A stretch of 64,000 nucleotides of DNA, from assembly GCF_030157465.1 (NCBI RefSeq), contig NZ_JAOAUU010000136.1, forward strand, positions 1 to 64,000, in the 5' to 3' direction. Below are positions 19,345 to 29,071 of the stretch, piece after piece. The DNA is from Zoogloea sp. GTDB taxonomy: Bacteria; Pseudomonadota; Gammaproteobacteria; Burkholderiales; Rhodocyclaceae. A model generated the notes under the pieces. It was not told the DNA's origin. It did no database searches and was given only the letters and a program-made list of their open reading frames with translations. The translations under genes and the position numbers were made by a program. Position 1 is the first letter of the stretch; every line of letters begins with the position of its first letter.

Positions 19345-20277
19345 ATGGAAACCCTTCTCCAGCAAACCGTAAACGGCCTCGTCGTCGGCAGCGTCTATGC
19401 GCTCATCGCCCTCGGCTACACGATGGTCTACGGCATCCTCGGCCTCATCAACTTCGCCCACGGCGACGTGTTGATGGTGGGCGCCCTGGTCGCCCTCGAA
19501 GCGATCCGCCTGCTCCAGATCTACGCCCCCGAACTCGGCCTCGTGCCCACACTGCTGGCGGGCCTCGCCATTTCGGTGGTGGTGTGCATGATCCTCGGCT
19601 ACACCATCGAACGCACCGCCTACCGCCGCCTGCGCAACGCGCCGCGGCTGGCTCCGCTGATCACCGCGATCGGGGTGTCCTTCTTGCTGCAAACCCTCGC
19701 GATGATCATCTGGGGGCGCAATTACCACACCTTTCCGCAGCTGGTGTCCACGGTCCCGCTGGAGCCCATCGCCGGCGTTTTCATCACGCCGGTGCAGATC
19801 GCCATCCTGGTCGTGTCGGCCACGCTGATGGTGGGCCTCGTGGTGCTGGTCAATAAAACCCGGCTCGGCCGCGCCATGCGTGCCACGGCCGAAAACCACA
19901 AGGTGGCCAGCCTGATGGGGGTCGATACCAACAAGATCATCGCCGCCACCTTCATCATCGGTTCGGGCCTGGCCGCGGTGGCCGGGGTGATGTATTCGTC
20001 CAACTATGGGATTGCCCACTACGCGATGGGTTTCATGCCCGGCCTCAAGGCCTTCACCGCGGCGGTGCTCGGGGGCATCGGCAACCTTGCCGGCGCCATG
20101 CTCGGCGGCATCGTGCTGGGCCTCGTCGAATCCATCGGCGCCGGCTACATCGAGGATCTGAGCTTCGGCTTCCTCAATTCCAGCTACCAGGACATCTTCG
20201 CCTTCCTCATCCTCGGCATCGTGCTCATCTTCCGGCCCACCGGATTGCTGGGCGAACGCGTTGCCGACCGCGCCTGA
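19345..20277 (+). CDS. livH: Branched-chain amino acid ABC permease LivH
   Basis: 310 residues, about eight transmembrane helices. LQQTVNGLVVGSVYALIALGYTMVYGILGLINFAHGD is the classic LivH opening (residues 5-41). The EAA-like cytoplasmic loop is around LGRAMRATAENHKVASLMGVD. The ATG at 19345 is chosen because it starts right at the conserved METLLQQTVNG; an in-frame ATG at 19261 would add 28 unlike residues. No strong Shine-Dalgarno is seen. It forms the membrane channel with LivM. Confidence 0.95.
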   Translation: METLLQQTVNGLVVGSVYALIALGYTMVYGILGLINFAHGDVLMVGALVALEAIRLLQIYAPELGLVPTLLAGLAISVVVCMILGYTIERTAYRRLRNAPRLAPLITAIGVSFLLQTLAMIIWGRNYHTFPQLVSTVPLEPIAGVFITPVQIAILVVSATLMVGLVVLVNKTRLGRAMRATAENHKVASLMGVDTNKIIAATFIIGSGLAAVAGVMYSSNYGIAHYAMGFMPGLKAFTAAVLGGIGNLAGAMLGGIVLGLVESIGAGYIEDLSFGFLNSSYQDIFAFLILGIVLIFRPTGLLGERVADRA

Positions 20278-20348
20278 AAACACCATGACCCGCCCGCCCG
20301 CTTTGCCCGCTGCCCCGCCTGGGGCGGCCCGGCAGGAGACCTGACCCC

Positions 20349-21457
20349 ATGAACGAACTCGCCCTCGCCGTGCCCTACCTGGGCAAGCGCCACCCGGCCG
20401 CGGCCCGCTGGGTCGTCATCGCCATCGCCATCGGCGCGCCGCTGATTGCCGTGCTCTTCGGCAAAACCTGGGTGCGCATCCTCGATTTTGCGATGCTCTA
20501 CGTAATGCTCGCCATCGGCCTCAACCTGGTGGTGGGTTTCGCCGGCCTGCTCGATCTGGGCTACATCGCCTTCTACGCGGTGGGCGCCTACACCTTCGCC
20601 TTCCTCGCCTCGCCGCATTTCGACATTCACCTGCCGTTCTGGCTGGTGCTGCCGGCGGGGGCGGCCTGTGCGGCAGTGGCCGGGATCATCCTCGGCCTGC
20701 CCACCCTGCGCCTGCGCGGCGACTATCTCGCCATTGTCACGCTGGGTTTCGGCGAGATCGTGCGCATCTTCCTCAACAACCTGAACCACCCGGTCAACAT
20801 CACCAACGGGCCCCAGGGCATCAACATGATCGATCCTCTGGTGCTGTTCGGCTGGGACATCTCCCGGCCGCTCAAGATCGGCGACGAGATCACGGTCAAT
20901 TCGCTGTTTCTCTACTACTACGTCTTTCTCGCCTTCGTGGTGCTGTCCATCATCCTGGTGCAGCGCCTGCAGGTGTCGCGGGTGGGCCGGGCGTGGGCGG
21001 CGATCCGCGACGACGAGCTGGCGGCCAAGGCCATCGGCATCAACACCCGCAACATGAAGCTGCTGGCCTTCTCGCTGGGCGCCACCTTTGGCGGCGTGTC
21101 GGGCGGGCTGTTCGCCGCCTTCCAGGGGTTTGTATCGCCCGAGAGCTTTTCGCTGATGGAATCCATCGCCGTGCTCACCATGATCGTGTTTGGCGGCATG
21201 GGCAACCTGGCCGGCGTGATCATCGGCGCGCTGGCCCTCACCGCGCTGCCCGAAGTGCTGCGCTACGTGGCCGTGCCGGTGCAGCAGGCGGTGTTCGACC
21301 GGGTCATCCTCGACCCCGAAGTGCTGCGCATGCTGCTGCTGTCGCTGGCGATGATCTTCATGATGCTGCTGCGGCCGGCCGGCCTGATCCCGGCCTACAG
21401 CCGCTACTCGCGCCCCGAGCTGGTGGTGGGCAAAGCGGCCAGCGGGGAGGCCGGCAA

Positions 21458-21461
<4 letters not shown>
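20349..21461 (+). CDS. livM: Branched-chain amino acid ABC permease LivM
   Basis: 370 residues with about nine to ten transmembrane helices. GLNLVVGFAGLLDLGYIAFYAVGAY and the loop RVGRAWAAIRDDELAAKAIGIN are typical LivM marks. The C-terminus MLLRPAGLIPAYSRYSRPELVVG is likewise characteristic. CAGGAGACC precedes the ATG. The stop overlaps the GTG of livG. Confidence 0.95.
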
Positions 21462-22242
<781 letters not shown>

Positions 22243-22246
<4 letters not shown>

Positions 22247-22965
22247 GTCATACGCCCATCCTCCAGCTGCGCGACGTGAAGATCGCCTACGGCGCCATCG
22301 AGGCCGTCAAAGGCATCAGCCTCGAGCTTGCCAAGGGCGAACTCGTGTCGCTGATCGGTGCCAACGGCGCCGGCAAAACCACCACCCTCAACGCCATCGC
22401 CGGCACGCTCGGCGTCAGCGCCGGCGAGCTGCTCTACGACGGCAAGCGCATCGAAAAACTGCCCGCCCACAAGCGCCTGCGCCAGGGCCTGGCGCTGGTG
22501 CCGGAAGGGCGCGGCATCTTCACCCGCCTCACCGTCGAAGAAAACCTGCGCATGGGCGCCTATTGCCGGCGCGACAACGAGGCCATCGAGGCCGACATGG
22601 AGCGTGTCTTCTCGATGCTGCCGCGGGTCAAGGAACGCCTCCAGCAGGTGGCCGGCACGCTCTCCGGCGGCGAACAGCAGATGGTCGCCATCGGCCGCGC
22701 GCTGCTGTCGCGCCCCAAGCTGCTGCTGCTCGACGAGCCGTCGATGGGCCTGGCGCCGCTGGTGGTCGAGAAGATCTTCGAGGTGATCCGCTCGGTGGCC
22801 GCTGAAGGCGTGACCATCCTGCTCGTCGAGCAGAACGCCAACCTCGCGCTGGAATTCTCCCAGCGCGCCTACGTGATGGAGTCGGGAACGATCACCCTGA
22901 CCGGCTCGGGGGCCGACCTGCTGGCCGATCCGAAGGTGCGGGCGGCCTATCTCGGCGAGGTGTGA
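22243..22965 (+). CDS. livF: Branched-chain amino acid ABC ATPase LivF
   Basis: 240 residues, one ABC domain: Walker A GANGAGKTT, LVPEGRGIFTRLTVEENL (Q-loop region with the LivF-typical PEGR), signature LSGGEQQMVAIGRAL, Walker B LLLLDEPSMGLAP and switch LLVEQNANLAL. AGGAGC precedes the ATG at 22243. It is the last gene of the liv operon. Confidence 0.95.
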
Positions 22966-23082
22966 CGAGACTATGTGTCTTCGGGGCTGACGAAAGCCCT
23001 CCGGCGGTCTAGGCTGTAAATTCCCGGGGCGAAGCTGTCTGCTCCGGTGAAGCCGTGATCCGTTGCCAACAGGATTTTCAGC

Positions 23083-23637
23083 ATGTCGGTTTCCGCAGTC
23101 GGGGCCTCCCCGGCTTTTTCCTACAGCCCGATGTCGGCCCGCCCGGCGAATGCCGGTCGTGCCGCGACGGGCGAGGCTGCGTCCGTGGCGAGCAGTGCCA
23201 CGGGGCTGAGCGAATCCGACCTGCGCCTGGTCAGCGAACTCAAGGCCCGCGACCGCGTGGTGCGCACCCACGAAATGGCCCACATGGCGGCCGGCGCCGG
23301 GCTGGTGACGCGTGGCGCCAGCTACACCTACCAGAACGGGCCCGACGGCCAGCGTTACGCGGTGGGTGGCGAAGTCGGCATCGACACCTCGCCGGGCCGC
23401 ACGCCGGAAGAAACCCTCCTCAAGGCCGAACGCATCCGCGCCGCGGCCCTCGCCCCGGCCGAGCCTTCCGGCCAGGATCGTCAGGTGGCCGCGGCGGCCG
23501 CCAAGATGGCGAGCCAGGCACGCATGGAAATCTCCAGCGCGTCCGCGGAATCCGCCGCCGGACTCGTCCAGAAAACCTACGCTTCGGTTGCCGGCGAATC
23601 GACCGAAGCAGGCCTTCAACTCGACATCTACGCCTGA
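23083..23637 (+). CDS. SprA-family putative metalloprotease-domain protein
   Basis: 184 residues. The centre holds ELKARDRVVRTHEMAHMAAGAG, with the zinc-binding HExxH in HEMAH (about residues 64-68), followed by SYTYQNGPDGQRYAVGGEVGID and the SPGRTPEETLLKAERIRAAALAP segment that define the SprA-related family. The flanks are Ala/Ser-rich and low in complexity, with no signal peptide. Proteolysis has not been shown for most members, so activity is inferred from the motif. It stands alone, 117 bases after livF. Confidence 0.85.
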   Translation: MSVSAVGASPAFSYSPMSARPANAGRAATGEAASVASSATGLSESDLRLVSELKARDRVVRTHEMAHMAAGAGLVTRGASYTYQNGPDGQRYAVGGEVGIDTSPGRTPEETLLKAERIRAAALAPAEPSGQDRQVAAAAAKMASQARMEISSASAESAAGLVQKTYASVAGESTEAGLQLDIYA

Positions 23638-23657
23638 CATCCGAAGTGTGTGGGGCT

Positions 23658-24398
23658 TCAGCCCGACAGCACGCCCGTGCTTGTGCGCGGACTGGGCGTG
23701 TGGACGGCCCATTCCACCAGATGCCAGCGTTTCGGCGTGATCGGCCACAGCGCGTAGCGGCAGGATTGCTTGCCGCCGAGGTGAAGGGTTTCGTGGTCGG
23801 TCAGCGCGATTTCACCGCCGGTCCAGAAATGCGCGAGCGTGGCTTCCAGGCTGTGCGGCTCCGCCAGCGTGCGGGTTTGGCGCTGTTGCGGGGGCCGGGC
23901 CGTGGAGATCACGTCGTGGTAGCTGGCCCAGGCGTGGCCGCCTAGATGGCGGGCGAGCAGGGTCGGCCAGTTTTCGGCCGGGGCTTTGATCTGGCCGAGA
24001 ACATTGGAGAACAGGATGGCCGCGTCCGGGTAGGCGGCGGCCAGCCGGGCGAGGCCGTCGGGCCGGGTGAGGCAATCCAGGCGCTCGAAGGAGAGCGCCG
24101 CGGCGTCCGGCCGGCGGCGCAGCAGCCAGCGGGCCAGGGGGTCGGGTTCCAGCGCGCTTACGCTGTCGAAGCGCTGGATGAAGCCCGCCGGCAGCGCGTA
24201 ACCGGCATTGGGGCCGACAATCACCAGGCGGGGCCGCCGCGGCTGCCAGGCGCCCAGCCATTCGGCCACGCTGGCATGGAAGGGCGCCCACAGACCGTGG
24301 CGGTAGCGCATGGCGCGCAGGTGGTAGATGAGCCCGCCGCTCGGGTCGAGCAGATGGTCGTGGAGAAGGTCGTGGAGGAGGGGCGCTGGATTGGACAC
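23658..24398 (-). CDS. Hypothetical protein, SAM-methyltransferase-like
   Basis: 246 residues with a GTG start. RLVIVGPNAGYALPAGFIQRF followed by SVSALEPDPLA reads like motifs I and II of a Rossmann methyltransferase (glycine turn weakened to GPNAGY), and PDAAILFSNVLGQI is placed like motif IV. The C-terminal half holds His and Trp residues with no family I can name. There is no signal peptide. It converges on the SprA-like gene with 20 bases between them. Function unknown. Confidence 0.7.
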   Translation of the reverse strand: MSNPAPLLHDLLHDHLLDPSGGLIYHLRAMRYRHGLWAPFHASVAEWLGAWQPRRPRLVIVGPNAGYALPAGFIQRFDSVSALEPDPLARWLLRRRPDAAALSFERLDCLTRPDGLARLAAAYPDAAILFSNVLGQIKAPAENWPTLLARHLGGHAWASYHDVISTARPPQQRQTRTLAEPHSLEATLAHFWTGGEIALTDHETLHLGGKQSCRYALWPITPKRWHLVEWAVHTPSPRTSTGVLSG

Positions 24399-24474
24399 GC
24401 GCGGATTATGCCCCTAGCCAGCCGCGTGCCGGGGGTGCCATGCTTCGTCCTTTGGAAATTGCCCGGAGCCCCGC

Positions 24475-25020
24475 ATGAACGATCCTTTGCACGAAGAACA
24501 ACTGTCCTCTGAAGCGGTTTTCGAGGGGCGCCTGCTCAATGTTTTCCGCGACGAAGTGCGCTTGCCCGACGGCAAGCCCGGGGTTCGTGAATACATCAAG
24601 CACCCCGGCGCCGTGGTGGTGATTCCGGTGTGCAGCGACGGGCTGCTGATCTTCGAGCGCCAGTTCCGCTATCCGCTGGGCCGGGCGTTTCTCGAGCTGC
24701 CGGCGGGCAAGATCGATGCCGGCGAGGACATCCTGGCCTGCGCCCGGCGCGAGCTGCAGGAGGAAACCGGCTACGAGGGCAGCCACTGGCGCCATCTGGG
24801 CGTGATGCACCCGTGCATCGGTTACTCGGACGAGCGCATCGAGATTTTTATCGCCACCGGCCTGACCCACGTGGGCCACTCCCTGGACGACGGGGAGTTT
24901 CTGGAAGTGATCCGCATGTCGCTGGCCGAGGCGCGCGCGGCGGTGTTCGACGGGCGCATCACCGACGCCAAGACGATCACCGCGCTGTTCTGGGCCGAGC
25001 GGGAGCTGGGGGCGACGTAG
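24475..25020 (+). CDS. nudF: NUDIX hydrolase, ADP-ribose pyrophosphatase type
   Basis: 181 residues. The Nudix box is complete: GKIDAGEDILACARRELQEETGYEG (G-x5-E-x7-REUxEExGU), about residues 81-105. LIFERQFRYPLGRAFLELPAGK before the box is typical of NudF, which splits ADP-ribose and related sugar nucleotides into AMP and a sugar phosphate. GGAG precedes the ATG. NADH- or FAD-type substrates cannot be excluded. Confidence 0.9.
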   Translation: MNDPLHEEQLSSEAVFEGRLLNVFRDEVRLPDGKPGVREYIKHPGAVVVIPVCSDGLLIFERQFRYPLGRAFLELPAGKIDAGEDILACARRELQEETGYEGSHWRHLGVMHPCIGYSDERIEIFIATGLTHVGHSLDDGEFLEVIRMSLAEARAAVFDGRITDAKTITALFWAERELGAT

Positions 25021-25126
25021 TCCGGGGCCAGCTGCCCGGAATCCGGCGGGGCGCTTCGGCGCCCCGTTGCATTTGATGCAGGGCGCATCCGCTCCGGGTT
25101 TATAAGCAAATGATTAAATTGTCTTA

Positions 25127-25147
25127 AAATGTGCATATTGCACATTT
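25127..25147. promoter_or_regulatory. Operator-like palindrome upstream of the DUF6502 gene
   Basis: AAATGTGCA-TAT-TGCACATTT is a perfect 9-bp inverted repeat with a 3-nt centre in an unusually AT-rich stretch (25090-25180). A possible -10 box TATACT (25147-25152) overlaps its right edge, so a bound protein could block or recruit polymerase. The gene starts 36 bases downstream. Confidence 0.5.
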
Positions 25148-25183
25148 ATACTTTGGGCTAGTCATGTTGGTTAAGGTCAATTC

Positions 25184-26089
25184 ATGAGCACGCATCCCGG
25201 AAGTCAGGCCGAGCCTGTCGGGGGCGATTCACTGCCGGCCGATCGTGTGCTGGTCGATCCGGCGCTGGCGGATGCCATGCGGGCATTGCTGGGGCCGATT
25301 GCCCGGCTGGCCCTGGCGCAGGGCGTGCCGTGCGGGGCACTGGAGGAAATGTTGAAAGAGGCATTCGTGGACGAGGCGCTCAAGGCCCAGCCGGTGCAGA
25401 CGCATTCGCGGATGGTCAGCCGTCTCAGCGTGGCGACGGGCATCAACCGCCGCGAGGTGACGCGACTGACACGTCAGCAGCGCGCCGTTCGTCCTGTCCG
25501 CCCGTCTCCGGCCAGCGAGCTGTTTACCCGCTGGATGACCGATCCCGCCTGGTGCGAAGGGGCCGGCGACCCGAAGCCCTTGCCACGGGTGCCGCGCGTC
25601 GAGGGCGAGCCGAGCTTCGAAGCCCTGGCCCAGTCGGTGACCCGCGACGTGCATCCAAGGAGCCTGCTCGACGAAATGTGCCGTCTGGGCATCGCCCGCC
25701 TCGACGAAGCCACCGACACGGTGCGTCTGGTGCGCAACGCCTTCGTGCCGAGCGACGCCCAGGCGCCGATGCTGGGTTTTCTCGGCGACAACGTCGGTGA
25801 TCACCTGGCGGCGGCGGTGAGCAACGTGCTGGCACCGGAACCGCCGCATTTCGAACAGGCGGTGTTCGCCGACGAGCTCTCCGGGCAGTCGGTGACGGCC
25901 GTGCGCCAGTTTGTGCTGGCCCGCTGGAAGAGCCTGATGCACGCGGCGGTGCCGCTGCTCGAAGGCCTCATTGAGGCCGACCGGAACGCGGGCCGCCCGC
26001 AGGATAAGCGCTTGCGCATCGGCCTCTACAGTTACGCGACGGACATGGCGCCGTCACCTGCCCCCGATCAAACAGAGTCGAAAAAGTGA
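25184..26089 (+). CDS. DUF6502 family protein
   Basis: 301 residues, soluble. An N-terminal helical domain (about 20-110) contains RMVSRLSVATGINRREVTRLT, which reads as a helix-turn-helix: 'SRLSVATGINRREVTRL' has the Ala/Gly turn and recognition-helix pattern. The middle region RSLLDEMCRLGIARLDEATDTVRLVRNAF resembles a winged-helix. I recognise the overall pattern as DUF6502. A DNA-binding role is plausible but unproven. It precedes the DUF5666 lipoprotein gene, and its stop lies within a few bases of that gene, so it heads a likely operon with fccAB. The operator-like palindrome just upstream could be its own site. Confidence 0.8.
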   Translation: MSTHPGSQAEPVGGDSLPADRVLVDPALADAMRALLGPIARLALAQGVPCGALEEMLKEAFVDEALKAQPVQTHSRMVSRLSVATGINRREVTRLTRQQRAVRPVRPSPASELFTRWMTDPAWCEGAGDPKPLPRVPRVEGEPSFEALAQSVTRDVHPRSLLDEMCRLGIARLDEATDTVRLVRNAFVPSDAQAPMLGFLGDNVGDHLAAAVSNVLAPEPPHFEQAVFADELSGQSVTAVRQFVLARWKSLMHAAVPLLEGLIEADRNAGRPQDKRLRIGLYSYATDMAPSPAPDQTESKK

Positions 26090-26097
26090 GTCCAGCC

Positions 26098-27300
26098 ATG
26101 AGTTCGAAGCTTAACCGCGCCCTGTGGCGCACGCTGTCCGGCGGATTGGCCGGCGTCGTCCTTGCCTCCATCCTGACCGCCTGTGGCGGGGGTGGGGGCG
26201 GCGAGCTGGCCGGGGTTGGCACCGGCGGCACCGGCACGGTGTCGAGCACCGTCGGCGTCGGGCCGATTTCGGGTTTCGGCTCGGTGATCATCTCGGGCGT
26301 GCGCTACGACGATAGCGCTGCCACCGTTACCGACGAGGACGGCAACGCCCGGACGCGGGCCGACCTGAAGCTCGGCATGGTCAGCGTCGTCAATGGCAGC
26401 GCCGACTTCGTGGCCGGCACCGGGGTGGCCACGGGCATCCGCTACGGCAGCGAGATCGTCGGTCCGGTGGGCGCGGTCGATGTGGCGGCAGGCCGCTTCA
26501 CGGTGCTCGGCGCCACTGTCCGCATCAAGGCGACGACGGTGTTCGACGACCGCCTGGCGGGGATCGGGGCGCTGAGGGCGGGTGACCGGGTGGAGGTCTA
26601 CGGCTTCTTCAACGCCGCCGACGGGGCCTACACCGCCACGCGCATCGAGCCCGTCGCCCTCACGACCCGCTTCAAGCTGCGCGGTCCGGTCGAAGCGCTG
26701 GATACGGCGAACCGCCGCTTCACGGTGGCCGGCGTGCGGCTTGACTACAGCAGCGTGCCGGCGGCCGGGGTGCCGGCGCTGGCCAACGGGCTGATCGTGC
26801 GTGCCTCGTCCGCCCGCCTGCCGTCCGGCGGCCTGTGGGGAGTGGATTCCCTCGGCGCCGCGCCGCGGGTGGCCCTGGCCGATGTGGAGCTCAAGATCGA
26901 GGGTGACATCTCCGTGCTCACTTCACCCACCTCCTTCGTCGTCGATGGGGTGACGGTGGATGCCAGCGCGGCCCGAATCTCCGGTACGCCTGCGGTCGGC
27001 CGGCGGGTCGAGGTGGAGGGCCGCGGGCGTGCCGGCATCCTGGTCGCCACGGAACTCGAGGTTGCCGACGAGGACACGCCGGATGCCGAGGAATTCGAGA
27101 TCACGGCACTGATTACCGACTTCGACGCCGACACCCAGCGCTTCCGTCTGCGTGGCCAGTTGATCGATGCCAGCGGCCCGGTGAGTTTCGAGAGCGGCAG
27201 CCGGTCCAGCCTGGCCAACGGGCGGCGTGTCGAGCTGAAGGGCTACTTCGATGCCCAGGCCGGCGCCGTGATCGCCACGAAAATCCATTTCGAATACTAG
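26098..27300 (+). CDS. DUF5666-domain lipoprotein
   Basis: About 400 residues. A signal peptide ends in the lipobox LTAC (Cys about 29), followed by a Gly-rich linker. The rest is a series of beta-rich repeats of about 65-75 residues, each with a LxxGxxVxVxG core (for example LRAGDRVEVYGFF, VGRRVEVEGRG, NGRRVELKGYF), the DUF5666 pattern. It should be an outer-membrane-anchored or surface protein; the ligand is unknown. The ATG at 26098 is preferred; a GTG at 26086 overlapping the previous stop is possible. It sits between DUF6502 and fccA, so a role tied to sulfide or sulfur oxidation is inferred. Confidence 0.85.
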   Translation: MSSKLNRALWRTLSGGLAGVVLASILTACGGGGGGELAGVGTGGTGTVSSTVGVGPISGFGSVIISGVRYDDSAATVTDEDGNARTRADLKLGMVSVVNGSADFVAGTGVATGIRYGSEIVGPVGAVDVAAGRFTVLGATVRIKATTVFDDRLAGIGALRAGDRVEVYGFFNAADGAYTATRIEPVALTTRFKLRGPVEALDTANRRFTVAGVRLDYSSVPAAGVPALANGLIVRASSARLPSGGLWGVDSLGAAPRVALADVELKIEGDISVLTSPTSFVVDGVTVDASAARISGTPAVGRRVEVEGRGRAGILVATELEVADEDTPDAEEFEITALITDFDADTQRFRLRGQLIDASGPVSFESGSRSSLANGRRVELKGYFDAQAGAVIATKIHFEY

Positions 27301-27344
27301 TTTCGGTGCGCCCGCAGCCGCGGGCGCCGGGAGGAGGAGAGGTC

Positions 27345-27731
27345 ATGAAAGCACACCCCAAACACCTGGGCCGCCTTGCGGCGCTGGCCCTGCTGCTGGC
27401 CACCGCGGCCGCCCACGGCGCGCCGCCGGCCGGGCGCCTGCTGGCATCCCAGTGTGCCCAGTGCCACGGCACCAACGGGCAGGCCGTGGCCGGCATGGAA
27501 AAACTGGCCGGCGAGAGCGAAAGCGAGATCTACGGCGAACTGATCAAGATGAAGGCCAACATCAAGCCCGACGAGATCATGCACCGCCAGGCCGCCGGCT
27601 ACAGCGACGCCCAGATCCGTCTGATGGCCCGCTACTTCGCCACCGGCGGGCGAACCACCGCGACGAGCTCCACGGGCTCGAGCACCACCCCGTCGACCCG
27701 GCCCACCCGGCGCAAGTCGCACGACGATTGA
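27345..27731 (+). CDS. fccA: Monohaem cytochrome c subunit of flavocytochrome c
   Basis: 128 residues. Signal peptide to about AHGAPP, one haem-binding CAQCH (about residues 36-40), and Met candidates for the sixth ligand in AGMEKLAG and EIMHRQAAG. The C-terminal 25 residues are low-complexity Ser/Thr/Arg. It is the periplasmic electron acceptor of the sulfide-oxidising flavoprotein encoded next. Only one haem is present, as in the small green-sulfur-type FccA, rather than the dihaem form of Allochromatium. GAGGAGGAGAGG precedes the ATG at 27345. Confidence 0.9.
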   Translation: MKAHPKHLGRLAALALLLATAAAHGAPPAGRLLASQCAQCHGTNGQAVAGMEKLAGESESEIYGELIKMKANIKPDEIMHRQAAGYSDAQIRLMARYFATGGRTTATSSTGSSTTPSTRPTRRKSHDD

Positions 27732-27757
27732 GCACAACAGATTCGAAGGGATACGCC

Positions 27758-29014
27758 ATGTTTTCGCACAATCGTCGCAAGCTCCTGCAGACTTCCGGAG
27801 CCCTCCTTGCCGCCGGCGCGATGTCCTCGCCGCTGCGCGCCCAGACCGCCGCTCCGCGGGTGGTGGTGATCGGCGGCGGCTTCGCCGGTGCCACCCTTGC
27901 CAAGTACGTCCGCCTGTGGAACCCGAAAATCCAGGTAACGCTGATCGAGCCGAACCCCAGTCATGTCTCCTGCATCCTGAGCAACCTGGTGATGACCGGC
28001 GCGCTGGGCATGACCGACATCACCATCCGCTACGACACCCTGCGCACCAAGTACGGCGTGAGCATCGTGGCCGACCGGGCCGTCGCGATCGATCCGGTCA
28101 ATCGCCGGGTAAGCACCCTGAACGGCAGCCAGATCGCCTACGACAAGCTGGTGCTGGCGCCCGGCATCGATTTCGATGCCATTCCGGGCCTCGACAGTTC
28201 GGTGTTGCCGCACGCCTGGCAAGCCGGCCCGCAGACGCTGGCGCTCAAGGCCCAGCTTCAGGCCGTGCCGGCCGGCGGCACCTTTGTGATGTCGATTCCC
28301 CAGGCGCCTTACCGCTGTCCGCCGGGGCCTTACGAGCGCGCCTGCCTGATCGCCGACAGCCTGCTGCGCAACCGCCGGGCCGGCAAGGTCATCGTGCTCG
28401 ACGCCAACCCGGACGTGGTGGCCGAGGCGCACACCTTCCACACCGCCTTCAGCACCACCTATGCCGGCGTGATCGAGTATCGCCCGGGCACCGAGGTGCT
28501 GTCGGTGGATTGGGCCAGCAAGAAAATCACCACCAACTGGGACACGATCCAGGCCGACGCCGCCAACATCATTCCGCGCCAGAAGGCCGGCAAGCTGGTA
28601 GTGGCCGCGGGCCTGCTGGGCAGCGCGCCAGGTGCCCGCTGGGCACCGGTCAATCCGCTCAGCTATGAATCCACGCTGGTGCCCAACGTGCATGTGATCG
28701 GCGACTCCCAGGGCACCGGCCAGCCCAAGTCCGGCCACATGGCCAACGCCCAGGCGAAGGTGTGCGCCGACGCGCTGGTGCGCTACTTCGCCGGCGAAGC
28801 GCCGGACCCGGCGCCGATGACCAATTCCGCCTGTTACAGCCCGATCACCTCGAAAACGGCTTCGTGGCTGACGGTGGTGTTCGGCTACGACGCGGCCAGC
28901 GGGCTGATGAAGCCGGTGCCCAACACCCTCGCCGAAGCGCCGGCACCAACCCGCGGACACTACGAAGACATGTTCGGCTGGGCGAAAAACCTTTTCGCCG
29001 ACAGCTTCAGCTGA
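27758..29014 (+). CDS. fccB: Flavocytochrome c sulfide dehydrogenase, flavoprotein subunit
   Basis: 418 residues. A Tat signal (NRRKLLQTSGALLAAGA) exports the folded FAD protein. The FAD site is VVVIGGGFAGATLAKY (about 36-51). The redox-active cysteines are in SCILSNLVMTG and in PPGPYERACL, with another in YRCPPG. The C-terminal GDSQGTGQPKSGHMANAQAKVCADAL is the second FAD motif. It oxidises sulfide to sulfur or polysulfide and passes electrons to FccA. The last 18 codons are repeated downstream at 30201-30253. A terminator follows at 29025. Confidence 0.95.
   Translation: MFSHNRRKLLQTSGALLAAGAMSSPLRAQTAAPRVVVIGGGFAGATLAKYVRLWNPKIQVTLIEPNPSHVSCILSNLVMTGALGMTDITIRYDTLRTKYGVSIVADRAVAIDPVNRRVSTLNGSQIAYDKLVLAPGIDFDAIPGLDSSVLPHAWQAGPQTLALKAQLQAVPAGGTFVMSIPQAPYRCPPGPYERACLIADSLLRNRRAGKVIVLDANPDVVAEAHTFHTAFSTTYAGVIEYRPGTEVLSVDWASKKITTNWDTIQADAANIIPRQKAGKLVVAAGLLGSAPGARWAPVNPLSYESTLVPNVHVIGDSQGTGQPKSGHMANAQAKVCADALVRYFAGEAPDPAPMTNSACYSPITSKTASWLTVVFGYDAASGLMKPVPNTLAEAPAPTRGHYEDMFGWAKNLFADSFS
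28962..29014 (+). repeat. Direct repeat A: 3' end of fccB
   Basis: The last 53 bases of fccB, from ACGAAGACATG to the stop TGA. They recur at 30201-30253 with a single difference (ACGAAG versus ACGAGG); the final 48 bases are identical. The two copies lie 1239 bases apart and enclose a terminator and one PEP-CTERM gene. Confidence 0.95.
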
Positions 29015-29024
29015 CGAGCTTGCA

Positions 29025-29052
29025 GGGCGCCCCGGATGGGCGCCCTTTTTTT
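29025..29052 (+). terminator. Intrinsic terminator of the fcc operon
   Basis: GGGCGCCC (29025-29032) and GGGCGCCC (29038-29045) form an 8-bp stem with a short loop, followed by seven T. It lies 11 bases after the fccB stop and 20 bases before the PEP-CTERM gene, inside the duplicated cassette. Confidence 0.85.
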
Positions 29053-29071
29053 GACTGGAGGGGACGAAACG

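Noticed and set aside
26086-26098. GTG start at 26086 for the DUF5666 lipoprotein
   Set aside because: It overlaps the previous stop but lacks a ribosome site; the ATG at 26098 opens a normal lipoprotein signal.
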